DNA of 64,000 nucleotides from Pelomonas sp966111775 (lineage in GTDB: Bacteria > Pseudomonadota > Gammaproteobacteria > Burkholderiales > Burkholderiaceae_C), in assembly GCA_966111775.1 (NCBI GenBank), contig CBHWBD010000003.1, forward strand, positions 5,846 to 69,845. The letters run 5' to 3'. Shown here in pieces: positions 56,815-64,000 of the stretch. How positions within the stretch are numbered: the stretch's first letter is position 1; each line of letters opens with the position of its first letter. The notes beneath the pieces are model-generated. The model ran no database searches and was not told where the DNA came from. It saw nothing but the letters and a program-made list of their open reading frames with translations. Both the position numbers and the translations under genes were made by a program.

Positions 56815-57435
56815 ATGCCGCCCCGTCCGCTTTACCTGCCCCCCGACGGCCGCCCCCGCTGCGCCTGGTGCGCCGCCGCGCCCGGCGACGAGTTCTATCT
56901 GAAGTACCACGACGAGGAATGGGGCCGACCCGTGGCCGACGACTTTCGCCTGTTCGAGAAGCTCTGCCTCGAGGGTTTCCAGAGCGGCCTGTCATGGCGC
57001 ACCATCCTGAACAAGCGCGAGGCCTTCCGTGCGGCCTTCGCAGGCTTCGACTACAACAAGGTGGCCACGTTCGGCGAGAAGGACGTGAACCGCCTGCTGG
57101 CCGACGCCGGCATCGTGCGCCACCGCGGCAAGATCGAGGCGGCCATCCACAACGCCGGCCGCTGCGTGGAGCTGGTGGCCGCGGAAGGCTCGCTGGCCAC
57201 CTATCTCTGGCGCTTCGAGCCACCCAAGAACTCGGTGGCCCACAACCTGGCCACGTCAGAGCCTTCTGAAGCCCTGTCCAAGGATCTGAAGAAGCGCGGC
57301 TGGAAGTTCGTCGGCCCGACCACCATGCATGCGCTGATGCAGGCCATGGGCCTGATCAACGACCACCAGCCCGGTTGCCACCACTGGAAGGAAGCGCAGC
57401 AGGCGCGAGACAGCTTCAAGAGACCGGGAACCTAG
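56815..57435 (+). CDS. tag: DNA-3-methyladenine glycosylase I
   Basis: 206 residues. Base-excision repair enzyme removing 3-methyladenine. RCAWCAA at residues 15-19 and YHDEEWGRPVADDFRLFEKLCLEGFQSGLSW match Tag, including His17-equivalent and the aromatic DNA-binding pocket; AGIVRHRGKIEAAIHNA, LKKRGWKFVGPTTMHALMQAMGLINDHQPGCHHW close it with the zinc-binding His/Cys. AAGGAA lies about ten bases before the ATG. It ends 11 bases before rpe, probably in the same transcript. Confidence 0.93.
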   Translation: MPPRPLYLPPDGRPRCAWCAAAPGDEFYLKYHDEEWGRPVADDFRLFEKLCLEGFQSGLSWRTILNKREAFRAAFAGFDYNKVATFGEKDVNRLLADAGIVRHRGKIEAAIHNAGRCVELVAAEGSLATYLWRFEPPKNSVAHNLATSEPSEALSKDLKKRGWKFVGPTTMHALMQAMGLINDHQPGCHHWKEAQQARDSFKRPGT

Positions 57436-57446
57436 AATCCCGGCCC

Positions 57447-58133
57447 ATGGCCGCCCCTCAATACCGCATCGCCCCCAGCATCCTGTCCGCCGACTTCGCC
57501 CGCCTGGGCGAGGAAGTGAAGAACGTGCTGGCCGCCGGCGCCGACTGGATCCACTTCGACGTGATGGACAACCATTACGTGCCCAACCTGACCTTCGGCC
57601 CCATGATCTGCGAGGCCCTGCGCAAGCACGCGGTCAAGCCCGACGGCACGCCGGCCATCCTCGACGTGCACCTGATGGTGCAGCCGGTCGACAGCCTGGC
57701 GCTGGCCTTCTGCCGCGCCGGTGCCGACATGGTGACCTTCCACCCCGATGCCAGCACCCATGTGGACCGCACGCTGCAACTCATCAAGGGCGAAGGCAAG
57801 CAGGCCGGCCTGGTCTTCAACCCCGCCACGCCGCTGGACGTGCTGGAGTGGGTCATCGACAAGGTCGACCTCATCATGCTGATGAGCGTGAACCCGGGCT
57901 TCGGCGGCCAGAGCTTCATCCCGTCGGCGCTGCAGAAACTGAAGAAGGTGCGCGAGATCATCGACGCCAGCGGTCGCGACATCCGCCTGGAGATCGACGG
58001 CGGCGTCAAGGTCGACAACATCCGCGAGATCGCTGCGGCAGGCGCCGACACTTTCGTCGCCGGCTCGGCCATCTTCGGCAAGCCGGACTACAAATCGGTC
58101 ATCGACGCCATGCGTCAACAACTCACCGCCTGA
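57447..58133 (+). CDS. rpe: Ribulose-phosphate 3-epimerase
   Basis: 228 residues from ATG 57447. Interconverts ribulose-5-phosphate and xylulose-5-phosphate in the pentose phosphate and, where present, Calvin cycles. TIM barrel with all family signatures: IAPSILSADFARLGEE, HFDVMDNHYVPNLTFGP (metal Asp and His), DVHLMVQP, VTFHPDAS, LIMLMSVNPGFGGQSFI and LEIDGGVK. The neighbours tag and a phosphatase are on the same strand at 11 and 5 bases. Confidence 0.95.
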   Translation: MAAPQYRIAPSILSADFARLGEEVKNVLAAGADWIHFDVMDNHYVPNLTFGPMICEALRKHAVKPDGTPAILDVHLMVQPVDSLALAFCRAGADMVTFHPDASTHVDRTLQLIKGEGKQAGLVFNPATPLDVLEWVIDKVDLIMLMSVNPGFGGQSFIPSALQKLKKVREIIDASGRDIRLEIDGGVKVDNIREIAAAGADTFVAGSAIFGKPDYKSVIDAMRQQLTA

Positions 58134-58138
58134 ACGCC

Positions 58139-58612
58139 ATGGCCGCCGTCCTCCTCGTCTGCACCGCCAACATCTGCCGCTCGCCGATGGCCGAGGCCAT
58201 CTTCAGGGCCAAGCTCGGCGATGTGTTCAAGACCATCGCCTCGGCCGGCGTGCATGCCGACCCGCGTGGCGGCCCGGTGGACGCGCGTGCCGCGGCCGCG
58301 CTGGAGCGGCACAAATACAGCCTGGACCGCAAATGGCGCTCGCGCCGCCTCGAGCCCGAGCAGTTGGGCGAGTACGACCTGGTGCTGGCCATGGAGTCGG
58401 AGCATGTCGAATCGCTGCGCAAGAAGGCCGCGCCCGAACACCATGCCCGCATCCTGCTGCTGACCGACTTCGTGCCGGAGATGGCCGGCGAAGACATCCC
58501 CGACCCCTACTTCGGACCGGTCGCCGGCTTCGATGCTGTCATCGCAATGATCGAACGCGCCGCCGGCAGCCTCCAAATGGCCGCCCGCGAGGGCCGGTTG
58601 AAGTTCAGCTGA
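58139..58612 (+). CDS. Low-molecular-weight protein tyrosine phosphatase
   Basis: 157 residues. P-loop CTANICRSP with the nucleophile C8 and R14 (C-x5-R-S), and the general acid Asp in DIPDPYFG. Also TIASAGVHADPRGGPVDARAA and YDLVLAMESEHVESL. It resembles Wzb/Etp-type phosphatases that act on BY-kinases as well as ArsC-unrelated stand-alone phosphatases; no polysaccharide genes are nearby, so the target is unknown. Five bases after rpe; it abuts the convergent RND gene with no spacer. Confidence 0.92.
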   Translation: MAAVLLVCTANICRSPMAEAIFRAKLGDVFKTIASAGVHADPRGGPVDARAAAALERHKYSLDRKWRSRRLEPEQLGEYDLVLAMESEHVESLRKKAAPEHHARILLLTDFVPEMAGEDIPDPYFGPVAGFDAVIAMIERAAGSLQMAAREGRLKFS

Positions 58613-61600
58613 TCACGCAGCCTTACTCGCGAATTCGGCGACCTCACGCACATCCGGCCCCGTGCCGCTGAAACGGTCCAGCGCCAGATAGATGACCGGC
58701 GTGATGTAGAGGGTCACGGCCTGGGACAGGATCAGGCCGCCCACCACGGCCAGGCCGAGTGGCTGGCGCAGTTCGGCACCCGCGCCCAGGCCCAGGGCGA
58801 TGGGCAGCGCCCCCATCAGCGCGGCCAGCGTCGTCATCATGATGGGCCGGAAGCGCAGCTCGCAGGCCTCGCGGATGGCCTCGGCTGGCGTCAGGCCCTG
58901 GTTGCGCTGCGCATCCAGGGCGAAGTCGATCATCATGATCGCGTTCTTCTTGACGATGCCGATCAGCATGACGATGCCGATGGTGGCGATGATGGTCAGC
59001 TCCATGCCGGCGAGCTGCAGCGTGATCAGCGCGCCCACCGCCGCCGACGGCAGGCCGGCCAGGATGGTGATGGGGTGGATATAGCTCTCGTAGAGCACGC
59101 CCAGCAGCACATAGATGACCGCCAGCGCCAGGCCGATCAGCAGCAGCTGGCCGCCCTGCGAGTCCTTGAACACCGCCGCGTCGCCGCCATAGCTGGTGAT
59201 GACGCTGGCGGGCAGCTGGATCTCGCGGCCATAACCTTCAAGCGCCGCGGTGGCGTCGCCCAGCGGCACGTTGGGCGCGAGGTTGAAGCTGATGGTGATG
59301 GCCTGCAGCTGGCCCTGGTGGTTGACGGCCGTGGGCCCGAGGCCGCGCTGCACGGTGGCGAAGGCGCTCAGCGGCACCTGGGCGTTGTTGCGGCCGCGCA
59401 GATAGATCTTCTCGAAGGCGTCCTCGCTGGCGCGGTCAGGGTCGCTGGCCTCCATGATGACCTGGTAGGTGTTGCTCTCGGCGTAGATGCTGGACACCTG
59501 GCGCTCGCCGAAGGCGTCGTAGAGGGCATTGCGCAGGTCGCCCATCTGCACGCCCAGCACCGACGCGCGCTCGCGGTCGATGACGAGATTGGCCTGCAGG
59601 CCGCGCAGCTGGGAGTCGCTGGTCACGTCGCGGAAGCGCTTGTCCTCGCGCAGCCTGTCCTGCAGCTTGACCGACCAGGAGTTCAGCTCGCCGGCCGACA
59701 CCGATTGCAGGGTGTACTGGTAGCGGCTCTTGCTCTGGCGGCCGCCGAGCTGCAGGTTCTGCACCGGGCGCAGATAGACGGCGATGCCGGGCACGGTGCG
59801 CAGCTTCTTGCGCAGGCCTTCCAGCACCTGTGGCATGGCCGGGCGGTCCTTGCGGGGCTTGAGGTTGATGAAGAGGCGACCCGTGTTGGTGGCATTGCCA
59901 CCGCCGCCGATGCCGGCCGACACGCTGGCCACCGCCGGGTCGTTCTGCACGATGGCCGCGACCTTCTCCTGCAGCAGCGTCATGGCCGTGAAGGAGATGT
60001 CCTCGGCGGCCTCGGTGCTGCCCTGGATCTGGCCGATGTCCTCCTCGGGGAAGAAGCCCTTGGGGATGCTCATGTAGAACCAGACCGTGGCCGCGAAGCT
60101 GACGACGGCCACGCCGATGACCCACCAGCGGTGGCGCAGCGCGACGTCCAGGCTGCGCGTGTAGCCGCCCAGCACCCAGTTGAAGCCCTGCTCGAAATGG
60201 CGGCCCAGCCAGCCTTCCTCGGTGTGCTCGTGATGCTTGAGCAGGCGGCTGCACAGCATGGGCACCAGGGTCAGCGACACCACGGCCGAAACCAGGATGG
60301 ACAGCGAGACGACGACGGCGAACTCGTGGAAGAGCAGGCCGATGACGCCCGGCATGAAGAAGATCGGGATCAGCACCGCCACCAGCGAGATCGAGATCGA
60401 CATGATGGTGAAGGCCATCTCGCGCGCGCCGCGTATCGACGCCTCGAAGGGCGCCATGCCGTCCTCGATGTGGCGGTGGATGTTCTCCAGCATGACGATG
60501 GCGTCGTCCACCACCAGGCCCACGGCCAGCGTGATGCCCAGCAGCGAGATGTTGTCCAGCGAATAGCCCAGCGCGAACAGCAGGGTCAGCGCGCCGATCA
60601 GCGAGATCGGCAGGGACAGCGTCGGGATCAGCGTCGCCACGGCGCGGCGCAGGAAGATGAAGATCACCATCACGACCAGCACCACCGTCAGGGCCAGCGT
60701 GAAGTAGACGTCGTGCAGGGACTCGCGGATGGACACCGAGCGATCATTCAGCGTGTCCATCTTGATGGAGGCCGGCATCTGCGCCGCGAAGCGCGGCAGC
60801 AGGGCCTTGACGGCGTCGACGACCTTGACGGTGTTGGCGTCGGGCTGGCGCTGGATGGCCAGCACGATGGAGCGCTCGCCCTGGAAGCTGCCGAAGCTCT
60901 TGACGGTCTCGAAGCTGTCCTGCACATCGGCCACGTCGCGCAGATAGACCGGCGCGCCGTTGCGCGAGGCGATGACGACGGCGCCGAACTCCTGCGCGTT
61001 CTTCAGCTGCTTGTTGGCCTGGATGGTCAGGGTCTGACGGGCACCATCCAGCACGCCCACCGGCGTGTTGGCATTGGCACCGCGGATGGCCGCCTGCAGC
61101 TCCTCCAGCGTGATGTTGCGCTGGTTCAGCAGCTCGTTCCTGGCCTTGATGCGCACCGCGAAGCGCTTCTGGCCAAAGATGGACACCTGGGCCACGCCGT
61201 CGATGGTCGACAGGCCCGGCGACAGCAGGTTCTCGGCGTAGTCGTTCAATTCGGACAGGTTGATGGACGGCGAGGTCAGCGCCACCAGCAGCACCGGCGC
61301 GTCGGCCGGATTGACCTTGCGGTAGCTGGGCGGCGAGGTCATCTCGGCCGGCAGCGCGCGCAGCGAGCGGAACAGCGCGGCCTGCACGTCGACGGCGGCG
61401 GCGTCGATGTCGCGCGAGGGGTCGAACTCCAGCGTCAGCGAGGTGTTGCCCAGCGTGTTGACCGAGGAGATGGTCTGCAGGCCGGCAATGGTCGAGAACT
61501 GCTTTTCCAGCGGCAGGGCCACCGACGATGCCATGGTCTCCGGCGAGGCGCCGGGCAGCGACGCCCCGACGTTGATGATGGGCGTGTTGTAGGACGGCAG

Positions 61601-61708
61601 GGCCGCCACCGGGATGCGGCTCCAGGCCGCCAGGCCGCCGATGACCAGCGAGATGTTCAGCAGGACGGTCATCACCGGCCTGCGGATGAAAAGCTCCGTC
61701 AACCTCAT
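58613..61708 (-). CDS. RND efflux transporter, permease subunit
   Basis: 1031 residues, usual for HAE1/MdtBC-type pumps. First helix FIRRPVMTVLLNISLVIGGLAAW; large periplasmic loops; conserved membrane Asp pair in GLVVDDAIVMLENI for proton coupling (helix 4); second half with NYAASF-free but typical AIMMIDFALDAQRNQG segment and FRPIMMTTLAALMGALPIALGLGAGAELRQPLGLAVVGGLILSQAVTLYITPVIYLAL. PYKK-like substrate specificity cannot be read. Its ATG overlaps the adaptor stop (ATGA 61705-61708). No outer-membrane factor gene is in the window downstream; TolC is probably elsewhere. Confidence 0.92.
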   Translation of the reverse strand: MRLTELFIRRPVMTVLLNISLVIGGLAAWSRIPVAALPSYNTPIINVGASLPGASPETMASSVALPLEKQFSTIAGLQTISSVNTLGNTSLTLEFDPSRDIDAAAVDVQAALFRSLRALPAEMTSPPSYRKVNPADAPVLLVALTSPSINLSELNDYAENLLSPGLSTIDGVAQVSIFGQKRFAVRIKARNELLNQRNITLEELQAAIRGANANTPVGVLDGARQTLTIQANKQLKNAQEFGAVVIASRNGAPVYLRDVADVQDSFETVKSFGSFQGERSIVLAIQRQPDANTVKVVDAVKALLPRFAAQMPASIKMDTLNDRSVSIRESLHDVYFTLALTVVLVVMVIFIFLRRAVATLIPTLSLPISLIGALTLLFALGYSLDNISLLGITLAVGLVVDDAIVMLENIHRHIEDGMAPFEASIRGAREMAFTIMSISISLVAVLIPIFFMPGVIGLLFHEFAVVVSLSILVSAVVSLTLVPMLCSRLLKHHEHTEEGWLGRHFEQGFNWVLGGYTRSLDVALRHRWWVIGVAVVSFAATVWFYMSIPKGFFPEEDIGQIQGSTEAAEDISFTAMTLLQEKVAAIVQNDPAVASVSAGIGGGGNATNTGRLFINLKPRKDRPAMPQVLEGLRKKLRTVPGIAVYLRPVQNLQLGGRQSKSRYQYTLQSVSAGELNSWSVKLQDRLREDKRFRDVTSDSQLRGLQANLVIDRERASVLGVQMGDLRNALYDAFGERQVSSIYAESNTYQVIMEASDPDRASEDAFEKIYLRGRNNAQVPLSAFATVQRGLGPTAVNHQGQLQAITISFNLAPNVPLGDATAALEGYGREIQLPASVITSYGGDAAVFKDSQGGQLLLIGLALAVIYVLLGVLYESYIHPITILAGLPSAAVGALITLQLAGMELTIIATIGIVMLIGIVKKNAIMMIDFALDAQRNQGLTPAEAIREACELRFRPIMMTTLAALMGALPIALGLGAGAELRQPLGLAVVGGLILSQAVTLYITPVIYLALDRFSGTGPDVREVAEFASKAA

Positions 61709-62895
61709 TGGGCGGCCCCGGAGGCAGCCATGCCGGCCGGCTTGACGACGGGCGCCAGCAGTTTCACCGGCGTGCCGGGACGCAGGTTCTGCTTGCCGTC
61801 CACGACGACCTGCAGGCCGGCCTCCAGGCCCTCGACGACGGCCAGCTCACCCATGCCGGCGCGCACCTGCACCGGCACCAGCTTGGCCGTGTTCTCGGGC
61901 GTGACGACGTAGACCGAGCGCTCATTGCCGCGCAGGATGAGGGCAACCTGCGGCACGACGGTGGCACCCTTGAGAGTGCGCAGCGTCACGCGCACGCGCA
62001 GGTACTGGCCCGGCCACAGCGAGTGGGCCTGGTTGTCGAACTCGGCCTTGACCTTGATGGTGCCGGTCGTCGTGTCGACGAGGTTGTCGACGACGGTGAC
62101 ATGGCCCTTCACCGCCACGGCGCCGCGCGGCGAGCCGGGTGGGGGCAGAGCCTCGACGTCCAGGCGGCCGCTGCGCGTGGCCTCCAGCAGCGTGCCCAGC
62201 TGCGTCTCGGGCAGGTTGAAGGCGATGCTGATGGGATCCAGCTGGGCGATGTTGACCAGGGGCGCCGCGGTGGCGCTGGGCTGCACCAGGCTGCCGGCGA
62301 AGACGCTGACGATGCCGGCGCGGCCGCTGATGGGGGCGCGCAGCTCGTTGTAGCCCGCCGTGACCTGGGCGGCCTGCACGGCGGCCTCGTCGCTGCGGAT
62401 CAGAGCCCGGCCGGCATCGAAATTGGCTTGCGCCGTGTCGACGGCGTTCTGGGCGATGAAGTTCTGCGCCTTCAACTCCTTGGCGCGATTGAGCTGGCGC
62501 TCCAGGTCGGTCAGCGCGGCCCGGTCGCGCGCCAGCTGGGCCTTGGCCTTCTCCAGCGAAGCGCGGTCGGCACGGTCGTCGAAGCGGAACAGCAGCTCGC
62601 CCTTCCTGACGTTCTGGCCGTCCTTGACCAGCACCTGGGCCACGGTCGAAGTCGTCTGCGCGCGCAGGTCCACGCTCTGCAAGGCCGTGACGGTGCCGCT
62701 GGCCTCGACGGTGATGGGCACGTCGGCCTGCTGCACCTTGACCACACCCACCATCTGCGCCGGCGCGCTCGCGCCCTTGCCCGGTGCCGACGCCGCACCG
62801 CCCCCTTCGGCATCGGCCTTGCGCCCGCAACCCGCCAGCGCGGCCGCGACGGCCACGAGGAGGCCACAGAGGTTCAGGGAAGAGGTCGCGCGCAT
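61705..62895 (-). CDS. RND efflux periplasmic adaptor (membrane fusion lipoprotein)
   Basis: 396 residues from ATG 62895. Lipoprotein signal with lipobox LAGC near residue 23, then a Gly/Ala/Ser-rich linker. HlyD-type: barrel-sandwich start VQQADVPITVEASGTVTALQSVDLRAQTTSTVAQVLVKDGQNVRKGELLFRFD, helical hairpin (EKAKAQLARDRAALTDLERQLNRAKELKAQNFIAQNAVDTAQANFDAGRAL abbreviated as the long charged helices near residues 110-165), then RAPISGRAGIVSVFAGSLVQ and a C-terminal beta domain. It precedes the RND permease in the operon. Confidence 0.92.
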   Translation of the reverse strand: MRATSSLNLCGLLVAVAAALAGCGRKADAEGGGAASAPGKGASAPAQMVGVVKVQQADVPITVEASGTVTALQSVDLRAQTTSTVAQVLVKDGQNVRKGELLFRFDDRADRASLEKAKAQLARDRAALTDLERQLNRAKELKAQNFIAQNAVDTAQANFDAGRALIRSDEAAVQAAQVTAGYNELRAPISGRAGIVSVFAGSLVQPSATAAPLVNIAQLDPISIAFNLPETQLGTLLEATRSGRLDVEALPPPGSPRGAVAVKGHVTVVDNLVDTTTGTIKVKAEFDNQAHSLWPGQYLRVRVTLRTLKGATVVPQVALILRGNERSVYVVTPENTAKLVPVQVRAGMGELAVVEGLEAGLQVVVDGKQNLRPGTPVKLLAPVVKPAGMAASGAAQ

Positions 62896-62930
62896 GTGGC
62901 TGGGCCTGCCAAAAGTAATGGGGATTGACG

Positions 62931-62982
62931 AAAAAAACACGCCAGCTTATCTGCGCTTTTTTGCTCGCAGATTGCTGGCGTG
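62931..62982 (-). terminator. Strong Rho-independent terminator of psuG
   Basis: A long hairpin: outer stem CACGCCAGC (62938-62946) with GCTGGCGTG (62974-62982), inner stem TCTGCG (62950-62955) with CGCAGA (62966-62971), 10-base loop; on the minus strand seven U follow (complement of 62931-62937). It lies 22 bases after the psuG stop. Confidence 0.92.
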
Positions 62983-63003
62983 CTCATGCGCGTGAGCAAT
63001 GTC

Positions 63004-63912
63004 CTAACGCATCAGCGCGCACGCCAGCCGCGCGCCGACGACTGCATTGTTTTTCACCAGCGCGATATTGGTGGTCAGGCTGCGGCCGCCCGTCAGTGCC
63101 TTGATGCGGGCCAGCAGGAAGGGCGTGATGGCCTTGCCCTGGATGCCCTGGGCTTGGGCCTCGGCCAGCGCCTGCGTCGTGATGGCGTCGATCTCCTCGC
63201 GCGGCATGGCCTGGGCGGCCGGCACCGGGTTGCTCACCACCACGCCGCCATTCAGGCCGAGTGCCCACTTGGCGCGGATGAAGCGCGACTGCTCGTCGGC
63301 GCCATCCATGCGGAAGTCGGCCTTGAGGCCACTGTCGGGCGTGAAGAAGGCGGCGAAATTGTCCTGGCCGACCGACAGCACCGGCACGCCGTGGGTCTCC
63401 AGGTATTCCAGCGTCAGGCCGAGGTCGAGGATGGACTTGGCGCCGGCACAGACCACGGCCACCGGCGTGCGCGCCAGCTCCTGCAGGTCGGCCGAGATGT
63501 CGAAGCTCTCATGGCCGCCGCGGTGCACGCCGCCGATGCCGCCAGTGACGAAGACCTCGATGCCGGCCAGGTGGGCACAGATCATGGTCGCGGCCACCGT
63601 CGTCGCGCCCAGGCGGCCGGTGGCGATGGCGAAGGGCAGGTCGCGGCGGCTGAGCTTCATCGCATCCGGCGCCTGCGCCAGCTGCTTCAACTCGTCGTCG
63701 GTCAGGCCGACGCGGATGCGGCCGCCGATGACGGCGATGGTGGCCGGCACGGCGCCTTCGCTGCGGATGACCTCCTCGACCTCGCGCGCCGTGTCCAGGT
63801 TCTGCGGCCAAGGCATGCCATGGGCAATGATGGTGGACTCGAGGGCGACGATGGGCCGACCGGCTTGCTGGGCGGCGGCGACTTCGGGCGAGAGCTGGAT
63901 CAGTTCATTCAT
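63004..63912 (-). CDS. psuG: Pseudouridine-5'-phosphate glycosidase
   Basis: 302 residues. Cleaves the C-C glycosidic bond of pseudouridine 5'-phosphate to uracil and ribose 5-phosphate. Family pattern: ALESTIIAHGMPWPQNLDTAREVE, IAVIGGRIRVGL, the SRRDLPFAIATGRLGATTVAATMICAHLAGIEVFVTGGIGGVHRGGHESFDISADLQEL block, CAGAKSILDL with the catalytic Lys, and TPFLLARIKALTGGRSLTTNIALVKNNA. Its ATG overlaps the stop of the upstream PfkB-type gene (ATGA 63909-63912), the usual psuK-psuG arrangement, and it ends at a strong terminator. Confidence 0.93.
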   Translation of the reverse strand: MNELIQLSPEVAAAQQAGRPIVALESTIIAHGMPWPQNLDTAREVEEVIRSEGAVPATIAVIGGRIRVGLTDDELKQLAQAPDAMKLSRRDLPFAIATGRLGATTVAATMICAHLAGIEVFVTGGIGGVHRGGHESFDISADLQELARTPVAVVCAGAKSILDLGLTLEYLETHGVPVLSVGQDNFAAFFTPDSGLKADFRMDGADEQSRFIRAKWALGLNGGVVVSNPVPAAQAMPREEIDAITTQALAEAQAQGIQGKAITPFLLARIKALTGGRSLTTNIALVKNNAVVGARLACALMR

Positions 63913-64000
63913 CGTTGTTCTAGGAAGCTGGCGTTCAGTTCGGGATGGACGCTGTCCTCGGTCTGCAGCGTCAGCGCGGCGAGGTCCAGGCCCAGGCGGG
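63909..64000 (-). CDS. C-terminal end of a PfkB-family kinase, probably pseudouridine kinase
   Basis: Only the last 29 residues plus the stop are in the window: RLGLDLAALTLQTEDSVHPELNASFLEQR, which resembles the C-terminal tail of PfkB sugar/nucleoside kinases (AALTLQ-x-x-x-x-VxPxL). Together with coupling to psuG by ATGA this makes PsuK, which phosphorylates pseudouridine, the likely identity. The gene continues beyond 64000. Confidence 0.7.
   Translation of the reverse strand, partial: RLGLDLAALTLQTEDSVHPELNASFLEQR

Noticed and set aside
59075..61912. A 945-residue plus-strand frame opposite the RND permease
   Set aside because: Repetitive Asp/His/Gln/Arg composition is typical of an antisense shadow; no motif; the permease reading is certain.
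1..64000. tRNA, rRNA, CRISPR array, insertion sequence, prophage or toxin-antitoxin pair
   Set aside because: No cloverleaf ends, regularly spaced repeats, transposase motifs, phage proteins or recognisable toxin families were found on either strand.

Overview
The window is about 70% G+C, very gene-dense chromosomal DNA with no rRNA, tRNA, CRISPR array, transposase or prophage that I can see. Gene content and protein style point to a betaproteobacterium of the order Burkholderiales, most like the Roseateles/Pelomonas/Rubrivivax side: a fused three-domain indolepyruvate ferredoxin oxidoreductase, a DUF3567 protein, ProQ with a long basic tail, the apaG/Gcr-type 'site-specific recombinase'/mltA/rpe neighbourhood, and one-component SoxR without SoxS. 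The genus is inference.

Layout. 1-9 kb: 5' part of a probable membrane signalling protein, a secreted protein, an rRNA-type methyltransferase, glutaminase glsA, a coupled SDR/AraC-type regulator pair, dsbD with a coupled redoxin, a DTW-domain tRNA enzyme and a membrane protein. 9-20 kb: M17 aminopeptidase, proQ, GFA and DUF4197 proteins, a GAF-GGDEF cyclase, a histone-deacetylase-family protein directly followed by a Pat-type lysine acetyltransferase, then a nucleoside hydrolase/degenerate FAH-like pair. 20-27 kb: DUF3567, a tandem AAA ATPase, a coupled XRE-GNAT-Cys-rich operon, a questin-oxidase-like gene divergent from soxR over a SoxR box, and fpr. 27-36 kb: a LytS/LytTR two-component operon with a small membrane protein, a cytochrome b561/YceI operon, DMT transporter, periplasmic binding protein, M50 protease with DUF2167. 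36-45 kb: indolepyruvate oxidoreductase divergent from an Lrp regulator, a GNAT-aminotransferase fusion, a cyclase, an EamA transporter, an ICL/PEP-mutase-family enzyme. 45-58.6 kb: mgsA with a GGDEF/EAL protein, a flavoprotein, a low-GC parvulin gene, a GST, mltA, the Gcr-like protein, apaG, a second binding-protein paralogue, tag, rpe, and a low-molecular-weight phosphatase. 58.6-64 kb: an RND efflux pair and a pseudouridine catabolism pair (psuG and the end of a PfkB kinase).

Themes. Redox and oxidative stress genes recur (DsbD/redoxin, SoxR/fpr, YceI/cytochrome b561). At least three c-di-GMP-type proteins are encoded. Many minus-strand operons use 4-bp ATGA stop/start overlaps, and most convergent genes overlap or abut at their 3' ends. 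The most unusual items are an intergenic repeat present three times, with compensatory changes in one hairpin and one copy translated inside a nucleoside hydrolase; a GNAT-PLP aminotransferase fusion; a SoxR-box promoter with the diagnostic 19-bp spacer; twin operators in front of the XRE operon; and a C11 tract next to the ribosome binding site of a yceI gene. No gene-free stretch exceeds 300 bases. All family names come from reading motifs, not from database searches.
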